Below, piece by piece: positions 1 to 8,165 of a stretch of 64,000 nucleotides of DNA. Both the position numbers and the translations under genes were made by a program. The DNA is from Microbacterium maritypicum (GTDB lineage: Bacteria; Actinomycetota; Actinomycetes; Actinomycetales; Microbacteriaceae), in NCBI RefSeq assembly GCF_041529975.1, contig NZ_CP168030.1, positions 682,001 through 746,000 on the forward strand. Reading direction: 5' to 3'. How positions within the stretch are numbered: the stretch's first letter is position 1; each line of letters starts with the position of its first letter. The notes under the pieces were generated by a model. It saw only the letters and a list, made by a program, of their open reading frames with translations, did no database searches and was not told the origin of the DNA.

Positions 1-443
1 ACGTCTCTGCGGCCGGCATGGGGGCTGGGGTGGCCGGCGTCGAAGATTTCCCGTACACATCCGGCGTTCCGCACTACTCGATGATGGCTAGGAACGACGC
101 CGTGGTGGGGATGATTCAGGGTGATCACGACGATTGGTATGCGATCCACGGCCAGTCCCCGTTGTTGGCCGACGACGTTACGCGTCTGGAGACTGGATGG
201 ATCGACCATGCAGATCCCGATAGCGCCGACCTCGAGGACTACGGCTTCCCGAATGGGATTGAGAGTCACAGCTCCGTGCTCAATCCGCGGTCGACCGCGT
301 TTCACAACATCGTCGAGGTCATCACCGGCGGCGAGGCGATCAGTTGGGCTCCGAATGAGTACGTCACGGGTGGATACTCCAGCATTGCGATCGATGGGAT
401 CGATGCTTCGGACTATGAGCCGCACTATGTGAGGATCGACTGA
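1..443 (+). CDS. DUF1023-like alpha/beta hydrolase, C-terminal part (5' truncated by window edge)
   Basis: The gene is open from the window edge, with the reading frame starting at base 3, and ends with TGA at 441-443. About 146 residues are visible. After the edge the protein reads VSAAGMGAGVAGVEDF and continues to a segment ESHSSVLNPRSTAFHNI, followed by EVITGG. This is how alpha/beta hydrolases of the DUF1023 family (PF06259) end, with the probable catalytic His in the ESHS stretch and a following S/N-containing helix. The nucleophile-serine elbow lies outside the window, so activity cannot be judged. The stop overlaps the ATG of the next lipoprotein gene by one base (TGATG), implying translational coupling. 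In actinobacteria such hydrolases often carry WXG100-like N-termini and are secreted; that part is not visible here. Family assignment is by memory of the family pattern and is moderate. Confidence 0.6.
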   Translation, partial: VSAAGMGAGVAGVEDFPYTSGVPHYSMMARNDAVVGMIQGDHDDWYAIHGQSPLLADDVTRLETGWIDHADPDSADLEDYGFPNGIESHSSVLNPRSTAFHNIVEVITGGEAISWAPNEYVTGGYSSIAIDGIDASDYEPHYVRID

Positions 444-949
444 TGCGGAGATGGTGGGGAATCGTTGCACTGCTCGCGTCGGTGGGCTTGATCGGAGGGT
501 GTGCCGTGTCGGCTGACAGTCGGTTGGATGAGTTTCGAGCTGAAGGCGAGGCGATCTCGCAGCAGGTCGTGGAGTCCATTCCCGCAGCAGTGATTGCGGA
601 TGAAGCCCCGGATAGTGCCTCCGCCGGGCGGCTGGCGCAGAGCATGGGAGACACCCCTCAAACGCCCGCCTGGTGGGAAGTGAAGACCTCGGTGGTCATG
701 CTCGACGAGCCTGCGGCGTCCGAGACCGCGGCCACAGCAATCGAAACCGCGCTCGTTGACGACGGATGGAAGAAGGCTGAAGAGTCGGGCTCCCCGGATC
801 CGGTCTACAAGACGGATGAGTACCGACGGGACGGATGGTATGTGCGTGTCGCATGGGTACGCTCTACTCCGAAAACGATCGAGAGCTTGAGGGTCCTCGT
901 GGTGAGCCCTGACACGATCCGTGGCGATCACGACGAGATCCATTCCTGA
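443..949 (+). CDS. Putative lipoprotein, copy 1 of a tandem paralogous family
   Basis: 168 residues. The N-terminus MRRWWGIVALLASVGLIGGC is a lipoprotein signal peptide with lipobox LIGGC, so the mature protein should be lipid-anchored on the outer face of the membrane. The body shares with the next two genes an SRLDEF block after the lipobox, a central WW, a DGW, a WYVxxxWV and a C-terminal RGDHDEIHS. No enzymatic motif is visible. It starts on the stop codon of the hydrolase gene, so the two are almost certainly cotranslated. That arrangement suggests a partner or immunity role for the hydrolase; this is inference. I do not recognise a named family. Confidence 0.8.
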   Translation: MRRWWGIVALLASVGLIGGCAVSADSRLDEFRAEGEAISQQVVESIPAAVIADEAPDSASAGRLAQSMGDTPQTPAWWEVKTSVVMLDEPAASETAATAIETALVDDGWKKAEESGSPDPVYKTDEYRRDGWYVRVAWVRSTPKTIESLRVLVVSPDTIRGDHDEIHS

Positions 950-954
950 GCCGA

Positions 955-1479
955 ATGGTGCGAAGACTGACGGGAATGATGATCGCGCTCGTCTGCGTGC
1001 TGATTCTGGGAGGATGCGCGGTGCCACCGACACCGGAGAGTCGACTCGACGAGTACAAGGCGGAGAGTGAGACGCTCGCGATGAGTGTCGTCGAGCTCAT
1101 CCCCGTTGACCTGGAGCCGGCGCTCGATACTGAGCTGGAGTCGCGGGGGCAGGCGCCGCAGAACGGTGTCACCGCCGAGAAACGTCCGGGCGATCCCGCC
1201 TGGTGGCAGGCTCGGGCCTACGTCAGCCTTGTGGAGTGGGAGGGTGCAGCGGCTGAGGCGATTGCCGCCGTCACGGAGGCCATGAAGTCGGATGGTTGGA
1301 CGGTGGAGCGCGTCCGCGAGACAGGCGAAGGCCGCACGATCACGGACGGCTTCCGACGGGACGATTGGTACGTGGAGATCGCGTGGGTGAAGTCTGAACC
1401 AGGCAAGGTCGAACGGTTCGACATCTCGGTTGTCAGCCCCACGACTGTGCGTGGAGACCATGAGGGCATCTCGTCTTGA
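955..1479 (+). CDS. Putative lipoprotein, copy 2 of a tandem paralogous family
   Basis: 174 residues, starting 5 bp after copy 1. Signal peptide MVRRLTGMMIALVCVLILGGC with lipobox ILGGC. It shares with copies 1 and 3 SRLDEY near the mature N-terminus, IPVDLEPA (IPADLAPS in copy 3), WW in the middle, DGW, DDWYVEIAWVKSE, and a C-terminus SPTTVRGDHEGISS. It lies closer to copy 3 than to copy 1, for example an ESRGQ/ESRGR segment and RETGEGR/RETSEGR. No known domain is recognised. The operon-like spacing points to coexpression with the upstream hydrolase. Confidence 0.8.
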   Translation: MVRRLTGMMIALVCVLILGGCAVPPTPESRLDEYKAESETLAMSVVELIPVDLEPALDTELESRGQAPQNGVTAEKRPGDPAWWQARAYVSLVEWEGAAAEAIAAVTEAMKSDGWTVERVRETGEGRTITDGFRRDDWYVEIAWVKSEPGKVERFDISVVSPTTVRGDHEGISS

Positions 1480-1495
1480 CCGAGGCAGAGCAGGG

Positions 1496-1564
1496 AGCCA
1501 GCGCGTCCTCGTGGCGATCCCGGAGAAGGTGCGCGTCGACAACAGCGACGAGCTGTCGTCCTGA
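1496..1564 (+). pseudogene. 3' remnant of a fourth lipoprotein paralogue
   Basis: The 88-bp gap between lipoprotein copies 2 and 3 contains, in one frame ending at TGA 1562-1564, SQRVLVAIPEKVRVDNSDE followed by LSS and the stop. Copy 1 ends LRVLVVSPDTIRGDHDEIHS and copy 2 ends VVSPTTVRGDHEGISS. RVLV, the following proline, the (I/V)R and D, and the acidic-then-serine end all align. There is no start codon or signal peptide upstream, so I read this as the surviving tail of a deleted family member. The match is short and was found by eye, so confidence is moderate. Confidence 0.5.
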
Positions 1565-1567
1565 CGC

Positions 1568-2083
1568 ATGAGGCGTCTCTGGGGTGCGTTGGCGGTGCTT
1601 GCTGCGGCATGCATCGTGGGAGGGTGTGCGATGACGGCCGACAGTCAACTCGATGAGTATCAGGTGAAGGCAGAGACGCTGGCGGAGGAGATCGTGGGGA
1701 TGATCCCGGCGGACCTCGCGCCGTCGACGCCGCCTGATGTGGAGTCCCGAGGGCGGATGCTCCAGAACCCGGTCTCCGCCGAACCGTCTGTCGAGGACTC
1801 GGTCTGGTGGCAGGTCGACACCTACGTCGAGCCGGTTCAGCGCGACGGGGCGTCTGAAGAGGCGGCGAAGGCGATCGCGGCGCAACTACTCGCAGACGGG
1901 TGGGAGCACACGGACGCTCGTGAGACCTCGGAAGGGCGGCGTACCGCAGACGCCTACGGCAAGAACGACTGGTATGTCGAGGTGACCTGGGTCCGCTCCG
2001 AGGAGGGTAAGTACGAGACCATCGAGATCGGCGTGCTCAGCCCGAAGACCACCCGCGGCGATCACGACGAGATCCATTCTTGA
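1568..2083 (+). CDS. Putative lipoprotein, copy 3 of a tandem paralogous family
   Basis: 171 residues. Signal peptide MRRLWGALAVLAAACIVGGC with lipobox IVGGC. The family blocks are SQLDEY, IPADLAPS, WWQV, DGW, NDWYVEVTWVRSE and the C-terminus RGDHDEIHS, whose last nine residues are identical to copy 1. It follows the remnant of a fourth copy. Downstream lies a 7-bp stem hairpin (2101-2119) and then the hpt promoter, so it is the last gene of the hydrolase-lipoprotein unit. Function unknown; an immunity or partner lipoprotein is inferred from context only. Confidence 0.8.
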   Translation: MRRLWGALAVLAAACIVGGCAMTADSQLDEYQVKAETLAEEIVGMIPADLAPSTPPDVESRGRMLQNPVSAEPSVEDSVWWQVDTYVEPVQRDGASEEAAKAIAAQLLADGWEHTDARETSEGRRTADAYGKNDWYVEVTWVRSEEGKYETIEIGVLSPKTTRGDHDEIHS

Positions 2084-2100
2084 TCGCAACGGAGAACCCT

Positions 2101-2119
2101 GAACCGGAGCACCCGGTTC
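2101..2119 (+). terminator. Hairpin between lipoprotein array and hpt
   Basis: GAACCGG (2101-2107) and CCGGTTC (2113-2119) form a perfect 7-bp stem with a 5-nt loop AGCAC. No U-tract follows. It could end transcription of the lipoprotein unit or act as an operator, since it lies in the -35 area of the hpt promoter. Confidence 0.4.
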
Positions 2120-2126
2120 CGTCACC

Positions 2127-2132
2127 TAAAAT
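2127..2132 (+). promoter_or_regulatory. -10 hexamer of hpt (leaderless)
   Basis: TAAAAT ends six bases before the hpt ATG at 2139, which places the transcription start at or next to the A of the ATG. No Shine-Dalgarno sequence is present between them. The -35 is not clear. Confidence 0.5.
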
Positions 2133-2138
2133 CGATCC

Positions 2139-2690
2139 ATGCGCGCCGCGGAGATCCAGGACGACCTTGCTCAGATCCTCGTCACAGAGGAGGAGATCCT
2201 CGCCAAGCTCGATGAGCTGGCGACGCAGGTCGCCCAGGACTACGAGGGCAAGGACCTCGTGCTCGTCGGCGTCCTCAAGGGTGCCGTCATGGTCATGGCC
2301 GACTTCGCCCGGGCTCTGCCGTTCCACGCCCCGATGGACTGGATGGCGGTGTCGAGCTACGGCGCCAGCACCAAGTCGAGCGGTGTCGTGCAGATCCGCA
2401 AAGACCTCGACACCGACCTCAACGGCAAGCACGTCCTGATCGTCGAAGACATCATCGACTCGGGGCTGACCCTCAGCTGGCTGCTCGAGAACTTCGGATC
2501 CCGCGGTGCCGAGTCGATCGAGGTGCTCGCCCTGCTGCGCAAGCCCGAGGCCGCGAAGGTCCACATCGACTGCAAGTACGTCGGCTTCGACATCCCCACC
2601 GACTTCGTCGTCGGATACGGCCTCGACTACGACGAGCGCTACCGCAACCTGCGCGACGTCGCGGTGCTCGCCCCGCACGTGTACTCCTGA
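2139..2690 (+). CDS. hpt: Hypoxanthine phosphoribosyltransferase
   Basis: 183 residues, the normal length. It transfers phosphoribosyl from PRPP to hypoxanthine or guanine in cytoplasmic purine salvage. The PRPP-binding motif VLIVEDIIDSGLT is at residues 99-111. Other family features are the LVGVLKGAVMVMADFARAL segment around 41-60, the flexible-loop region SSYGASTKSSG (72-82), and the base-binding end VGFDIPTDFVVGYGLDYDE (148-166). It precedes ftsH, as in most Actinobacteria. In many relatives tilS lies directly upstream; here the lipoprotein array takes that place. The start is supported by a -10 hexamer six bases upstream. Confidence 0.95.
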   Translation: MRAAEIQDDLAQILVTEEEILAKLDELATQVAQDYEGKDLVLVGVLKGAVMVMADFARALPFHAPMDWMAVSSYGASTKSSGVVQIRKDLDTDLNGKHVLIVEDIIDSGLTLSWLLENFGSRGAESIEVLALLRKPEAAKVHIDCKYVGFDIPTDFVVGYGLDYDERYRNLRDVAVLAPHVYS

Positions 2691-2761
2691 CGCGCGGCAC
2701 GCTACGCCGTGGGTGAACGTACAGCGACCCCCTAGGGCGCGCGCGATACGCTGATCCGATC

Positions 2762-4762
<2,001 letters not shown>

Positions 4763-4763
4763 C

Positions 4764-5369
4764 GTGACCGTCGACAGGCACCGTGTCGAGCGACTCACCC
4801 GCGAGCTGCTCGAGGCCATCGGCGAAGATCCTGATCGACCGGGGCTGAAGCAGACGCCGTCGCGCATGGCCGAGCTGTACTCCGAGTTCTTCGCGGGGGT
4901 CGGGGAGGATCCCGCCGAACCGCTCGCACGCACCATCAGCGTCTCGCGCGGACCCGCTCCCGACACCCTGCCTTCCGGGGCCGTGCTGCTGCGGGACATC
5001 CGCTTCCGTTCGGTGTGCGAGCACCACCTGCTGCCCTTTGCTGGGCACGCTCACATCGCGTATCTCCCGGGCGAGCAGGTCGTCGGTCTCGGGGCGCTCG
5101 TTCGCGTGGTCGAGATCCTCGCCGCCCGTCCGCAGGTGCAGGAGCGCCTCGGCGAGCAGATCGCCGACACGATCGCGGAGCACCTCGACACCCGGGGAGT
5201 GCTCGTCGTGCTCGACGCCTCGCACGGCTGCGTCACGATGCGCGGCGGACGCCAGAGTGAGGCGTCCACCCTCACGATCGCGGCGCGCGGGGAGTACACG
5301 GATGCCGTCGCCAGGACCGAGCTCATCACGCTGATCGGCGCGTCGGCGGGATCCGGAGCAACGCGCTGA
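4764..5369 (+). CDS. folE: GTP cyclohydrolase I
   Basis: 201 residues from a GTG start one base after ftsH; the frame stays open upstream into ftsH, but only this start gives the usual N-terminus VDRHRVERLTRELLEAIGED. It converts GTP to dihydroneopterin triphosphate, the first step of folate synthesis. Zinc ligands are C85 and H88 in SVCEHHLLPF and C156 in SHGCVTMRG. Its stop overlaps the folP start (TGATG). It belongs to the folE-folP-folB-folK cluster. Confidence 0.95.
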   Translation: MTVDRHRVERLTRELLEAIGEDPDRPGLKQTPSRMAELYSEFFAGVGEDPAEPLARTISVSRGPAPDTLPSGAVLLRDIRFRSVCEHHLLPFAGHAHIAYLPGEQVVGLGALVRVVEILAARPQVQERLGEQIADTIAEHLDTRGVLVVLDASHGCVTMRGGRQSEASTLTIAARGEYTDAVARTELITLIGASAGSGATR

Positions 5370-6178
5370 TGACGAGCATCTGGGGCATCGTCAATGTGAC
5401 CCCCGACTCCTTCAGCGACGGCGGTCGTTACCTCGACGTCGATCGGGCGGTCGCCCACGGTCTGCGCCTGCGGGCCGAAGGCGCCGCGGTGCTCGATGTC
5501 GGCGGCGAGTCGACCCGGCCCGGCGCCGACCGCATCGGTGCCGATATCGAACAGCAGCGGGTGATCCCGGTGATCGAGCAGCTCGCCGCGGCAGGCGTGG
5601 CGGTCAGCATCGACACGCTCAACGCGGCCACCGCCGCCGCAGCCGTGCGGGCAGGCGCGCGCATCGTGAACGACGTCTCCGGAGGGCTTGCAGACCCCGA
5701 CATGCGGGCAGCCGTCGCGGAATCCGGGGCAGACTACGCGATCGGCCACTGGCGCGGATTCTCCTCCGACATGTATGCGAACGCCGAGTACCGTCGCGTC
5801 GCGCGCGAGGTGGCGGGAGAGCTGCAGGAGCGCATGGGCGAAGCCGCCGCATCCGGGATCGCACCGTCGCGACTGATCCTCGATCCGGGTATCGGGTTCG
5901 CGAAAGCCGGCGCGCAGAACTGGGACGTGCTGCGCGGACTCGACGAGATCGTCGCTCTGGGTCCTCGCGTGCTCATCGGCACCTCGCGCAAGCGCTTCCT
6001 GGCGGAGGCGCTGCGTCAGCAAGCCGGCGCGGACGACGAGGTCTCCGAGTCACGCCGCGATCTCGCGACGGCCGTCACCAGCGCCCTGGCGGCCCGCGCC
6101 GGGGCGTGGGCGGTGCGCGTGCACGACGTGGCCGGCACCCGCGATGCGCTCGCGATCGCGCACGCCTGGGCAGGCTGA
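5369..6178 (+). CDS. folP: Dihydropteroate synthase
   Basis: 269 residues. It condenses p-aminobenzoate with hydroxymethyl-dihydropterin pyrophosphate and is the sulfonamide target. The signature WGIVNVTPDSFSDGG is at residues 5-19, and DVGGESTRPG, SIDTLNA, IVNDVSGG, LILDPGIGFAK and a late SRKRF are all present in the expected order of the TIM barrel. The length is typical. It is coupled to folE by a one-base overlap and followed by a GC-rich hairpin and the folB promoter. Confidence 0.96.
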   Translation: MTSIWGIVNVTPDSFSDGGRYLDVDRAVAHGLRLRAEGAAVLDVGGESTRPGADRIGADIEQQRVIPVIEQLAAAGVAVSIDTLNAATAAAAVRAGARIVNDVSGGLADPDMRAAVAESGADYAIGHWRGFSSDMYANAEYRRVAREVAGELQERMGEAAASGIAPSRLILDPGIGFAKAGAQNWDVLRGLDEIVALGPRVLIGTSRKRFLAEALRQQAGADDEVSESRRDLATAVTSALAARAGAWAVRVHDVAGTRDALAIAHAWAG

Positions 6179-6181
6179 ACC

Positions 6182-6203
6182 CCCACCCAGCCGAGGGGGT
6201 GGG
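6182..6203 (+). terminator. GC-rich hairpin between folP and folB
   Basis: CCCACCC (6182-6188) pairs with GGGTGGG (6197-6203) around an 8-nt loop. No T-run follows, so it may be a weak terminator or attenuator between the two folate genes. folB has its own -10 hexamer just downstream. Confidence 0.35.
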
Positions 6204-6210
6204 TCCCCCG

Positions 6211-6216
6211 TACGCT
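6211..6216 (+). promoter_or_regulatory. -10 hexamer of folB (leaderless)
   Basis: TACGCT ends six bases before the folB ATG at 6223, giving a predicted leaderless transcript. This also decides the start: the frame is open further upstream (from 6106), but that would overlap folP. Confidence 0.45.
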
Positions 6217-6222
6217 AGAGTC

Positions 6223-6618
6223 ATGGATTTCCTCGATGAGATCGTCCTCACCGGTCTGACCGTCTTCGGCCGCCACGGCGTCTACACGCACGAGCGGGAA
6301 GAGGGCCAGGACTTCACGATCGACCTCCGCCTGCGCTTGTCGCTGGATCAGGCCGCGGCCTCCGACGACGTGACCGACACCGTGCACTACGGCGAGCTCG
6401 CCGAGAAGGTGGCGGCGATCGTCGCGGGCGAGCCGGTGAAGCTGATCGAGACGCTCGCGGAACGCATCGCGTCGGCGGCGCTCGAGGACGAGCGGGTGCA
6501 GAACGTGACGGTGACCGTGCACAAGCCGCACGCCCCGATCCCGCTGAACTTCGCCGATGTGGCGGTCACTGTGAACCGCAGCCGCCCGCCGCAGGCGCTC
6601 GAGGACATCACGATATGA
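6223..6618 (+). CDS. folB: Dihydroneopterin aldolase
   Basis: 131 residues. It cleaves dihydroneopterin to 6-hydroxymethyl-dihydropterin and glycolaldehyde. The N-terminus MDFLDEIVLTGLTVFGRHGVYTHER carries the conserved GRHGVYxxER block, and VHYGELAEKV, LIETLAERIA and VTVHKPHAPIPLNFADVAV match the family. The length is typical (about 120-130). The stop overlaps the folK ATG by four bases (ATGA). Confidence 0.94.
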   Translation: MDFLDEIVLTGLTVFGRHGVYTHEREEGQDFTIDLRLRLSLDQAAASDDVTDTVHYGELAEKVAAIVAGEPVKLIETLAERIASAALEDERVQNVTVTVHKPHAPIPLNFADVAVTVNRSRPPQALEDITI

Positions 6619-7154
6619 GCCGGGACCTCGCGAAAGCGCCCGAGCTGCCCGGCCCCCGCCCGGCACGCCCGGAGACCGTGGCCGTCGTCGCCCTCGGCGC
6701 GAACCTCGGCGATCGGCACGAGACGATCCGCGCCGCGGCGCAACGGATCGCCCGCCTGCCGCTCGTGAGCGATGTGCGACTCTCCGACCTGTTCGAGACC
6801 GTCGCACTCCGCCTCGACGGACCGGATCCCGAGGCGCCGGGGTACGTGAACGCGGTCGCACTGGTCACGACGCGTCTCGCCCCGGAGATCCTCCTCGGGA
6901 TGCTGCATGCCATCGAGGACGAGAACGGTCGGGAGCGCCGCGAGCGGTGGGGCGACCGCACGCTCGACCTCGACCTCATCGCGTACGGGGACGTCGTCTC
7001 GGACGAACCGCGTCTGCAGCTGCCGCACCCGCGCGCCGCGGAACGCCTCTTCGTGCTCGACCCCTGGCTCGACGTCGACCCGGATGCGGAGCTTCTCGGA
7101 CGAGGGCGCGTGGCCGACCTCGCGGCCGATCTGCGCGGCCGGGGCGAACGATGA
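6615..7154 (+). CDS. folK: 2-amino-4-hydroxy-6-hydroxymethyldihydropteridine pyrophosphokinase
   Basis: 179 residues. It pyrophosphorylates hydroxymethyl-dihydropterin for FolP. Signature elements are VVALGANLGDRHETIRAA at 27-44, the YVNAVALV segment, and ERWGDRTLDLDLIAYGD, which holds the catalytic Asp pair in DLDLI. LPHPRAAERLFVLDPW is the usual C-terminal block. The N-terminal 20 residues are a proline/arginine-rich extension not needed for the fold. It overlaps folB and the following DUF3180 gene by four bases each, so translation is coupled. Confidence 0.95.
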   Translation: MSRDLAKAPELPGPRPARPETVAVVALGANLGDRHETIRAAAQRIARLPLVSDVRLSDLFETVALRLDGPDPEAPGYVNAVALVTTRLAPEILLGMLHAIEDENGRERRERWGDRTLDLDLIAYGDVVSDEPRLQLPHPRAAERLFVLDPWLDVDPDAELLGRGRVADLAADLRGRGER

Positions 7155-7633
7155 GGCGCACCTCTGCGGGGCTCCTGCTTCTGCTCGCACTGCTCGCGGC
7201 CGGTGGCGGTTTCCTGCTCGATCATCTGCTCACGGCGTCCGGCCGGGTCACGTTCACGCCGTCGCTGCTGCTCCCGGTGCTGCTTCTGCTCATCGCCGCT
7301 GCCTCCCTGGGCGTCGCCTGGCCGGTGCGCCGCAGCGTGCGCTCGGGCGTGCGCATCGATCCGTTCCGCGCGCTGAGAGCGGCGACGCTCGCCCGTGCCT
7401 CGAGCCTGCTCGGCGCCATCATGGCGGGCTTCGGAGCGGGGCTGCTGGTGTTCCTCCTCTCGCGGCCGGTCGATCCACAGGTAGGGTCGACTGTGGCCAT
7501 GCTGGCCCTCATCGGTAGCGCGATCGTCCTCACGATCGCCGCGCTCGTCGCCGAACAGTTCTGCACCCTGCCGAAGGATCCTGATGACTCAGAACCCAGA
7601 GACCGCGCCCCTGAACCCGGCGGAGGGCACTGA
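7151..7633 (+). CDS. DUF3180 membrane protein
   Basis: 160 residues from the ATG overlapping the folK stop (ATGA). Four hydrophobic segments are visible: about 6-25, 38-57, 84-103 and 116-137. An RIDPFRALRAATLARASSLLGAIMAG-like block, broken here into DPFRALRAATLARASSLLGA, is the hallmark of DUF3180 (PF11377), a four-helix family of unknown function that follows folK in most Actinobacteria. The C-terminus overlaps the next gene by about 50 bp. Function unknown; the conserved position suggests a link to the folate or PH-protein genes. Confidence 0.85.
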   Translation: MRRTSAGLLLLLALLAAGGGFLLDHLLTASGRVTFTPSLLLPVLLLLIAAASLGVAWPVRRSVRSGVRIDPFRALRAATLARASSLLGAIMAGFGAGLLVFLLSRPVDPQVGSTVAMLALIGSAIVLTIAALVAEQFCTLPKDPDDSEPRDRAPEPGGGH

Positions 7634-8165
7634 CCTCGACGCCCTCGACCAGGGCACGTACTCCGAGCTGCGGACGGCTCGGAACGAGGCCCGGCTGGAA
7701 CTCGACGGTGCGTGGCACCAGATCTCGCCGCGCTACGTGGTGTCGCAGATCGTGCAGAACGTGATCTTCCTCGTGATCGTCGCCGCCGCGGCGCTCGTGC
7801 TCAGCCTCGTGCTGGACCAGCAGTGGGTGTGGATCCCCGCCGGAGTCGTCCTCCTCATCACGGTGATCGCGCTCATCATCCTCCCGCGGCAGGCGAAGGC
7901 GATCGGCTACATGCTGCGCGCTGACGACATCGTGTTCCGCAAGGGCATCCTCTGGCAGCGCATGATCGCCGTGCCTTACGGCCGTATGCAGCTGGTGGAC
8001 ATCACCCAGGGCCCGCTCGACCGCGGCTTCGGCATCGCGCAGCTCAAGATGGTGACGGCCGCCGCGACGACCGGCGTGCAGATCCCCGGCCTCACCCAGG
8101 AGGCGGCGGAGGCGCTGCGCGACACCCTCATCCACGTCGCCGAGACCCGCCGGACCGGCCTGTGA
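7584..8165 (+). CDS. PH domain-containing membrane protein (YdbS-like)
   Basis: 193 residues. A polar N-terminus is followed by two membrane segments (about 53-75 and 81-101) and one bacterial PH domain (bPH2, PF03703) with LRADDIVFRKGILWQR, VPYGRMQLVDITQGPLDRGFGIAQL and a final loop TGVQIPGLTQEAAEALRD. The RMQxVDITQGPLxRxFG block is the family signature. It overlaps DUF3180 by 50 bp and the next, larger PH protein by four (GTGA). In Bacillus the YdbS/YdbT pair has a comparable layout; the physiological role is not settled. Confidence 0.88.
   Translation: MTQNPETAPLNPAEGTDLDALDQGTYSELRTARNEARLELDGAWHQISPRYVVSQIVQNVIFLVIVAAAALVLSLVLDQQWVWIPAGVVLLITVIALIILPRQAKAIGYMLRADDIVFRKGILWQRMIAVPYGRMQLVDITQGPLDRGFGIAQLKMVTAAATTGVQIPGLTQEAAEALRDTLIHVAETRRTGL

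Noticed and set aside
6106..6222. Longer folB with an upstream start
   Set aside because: It would overlap folP and lacks family similarity; a leaderless -10 supports the ATG at 6223.
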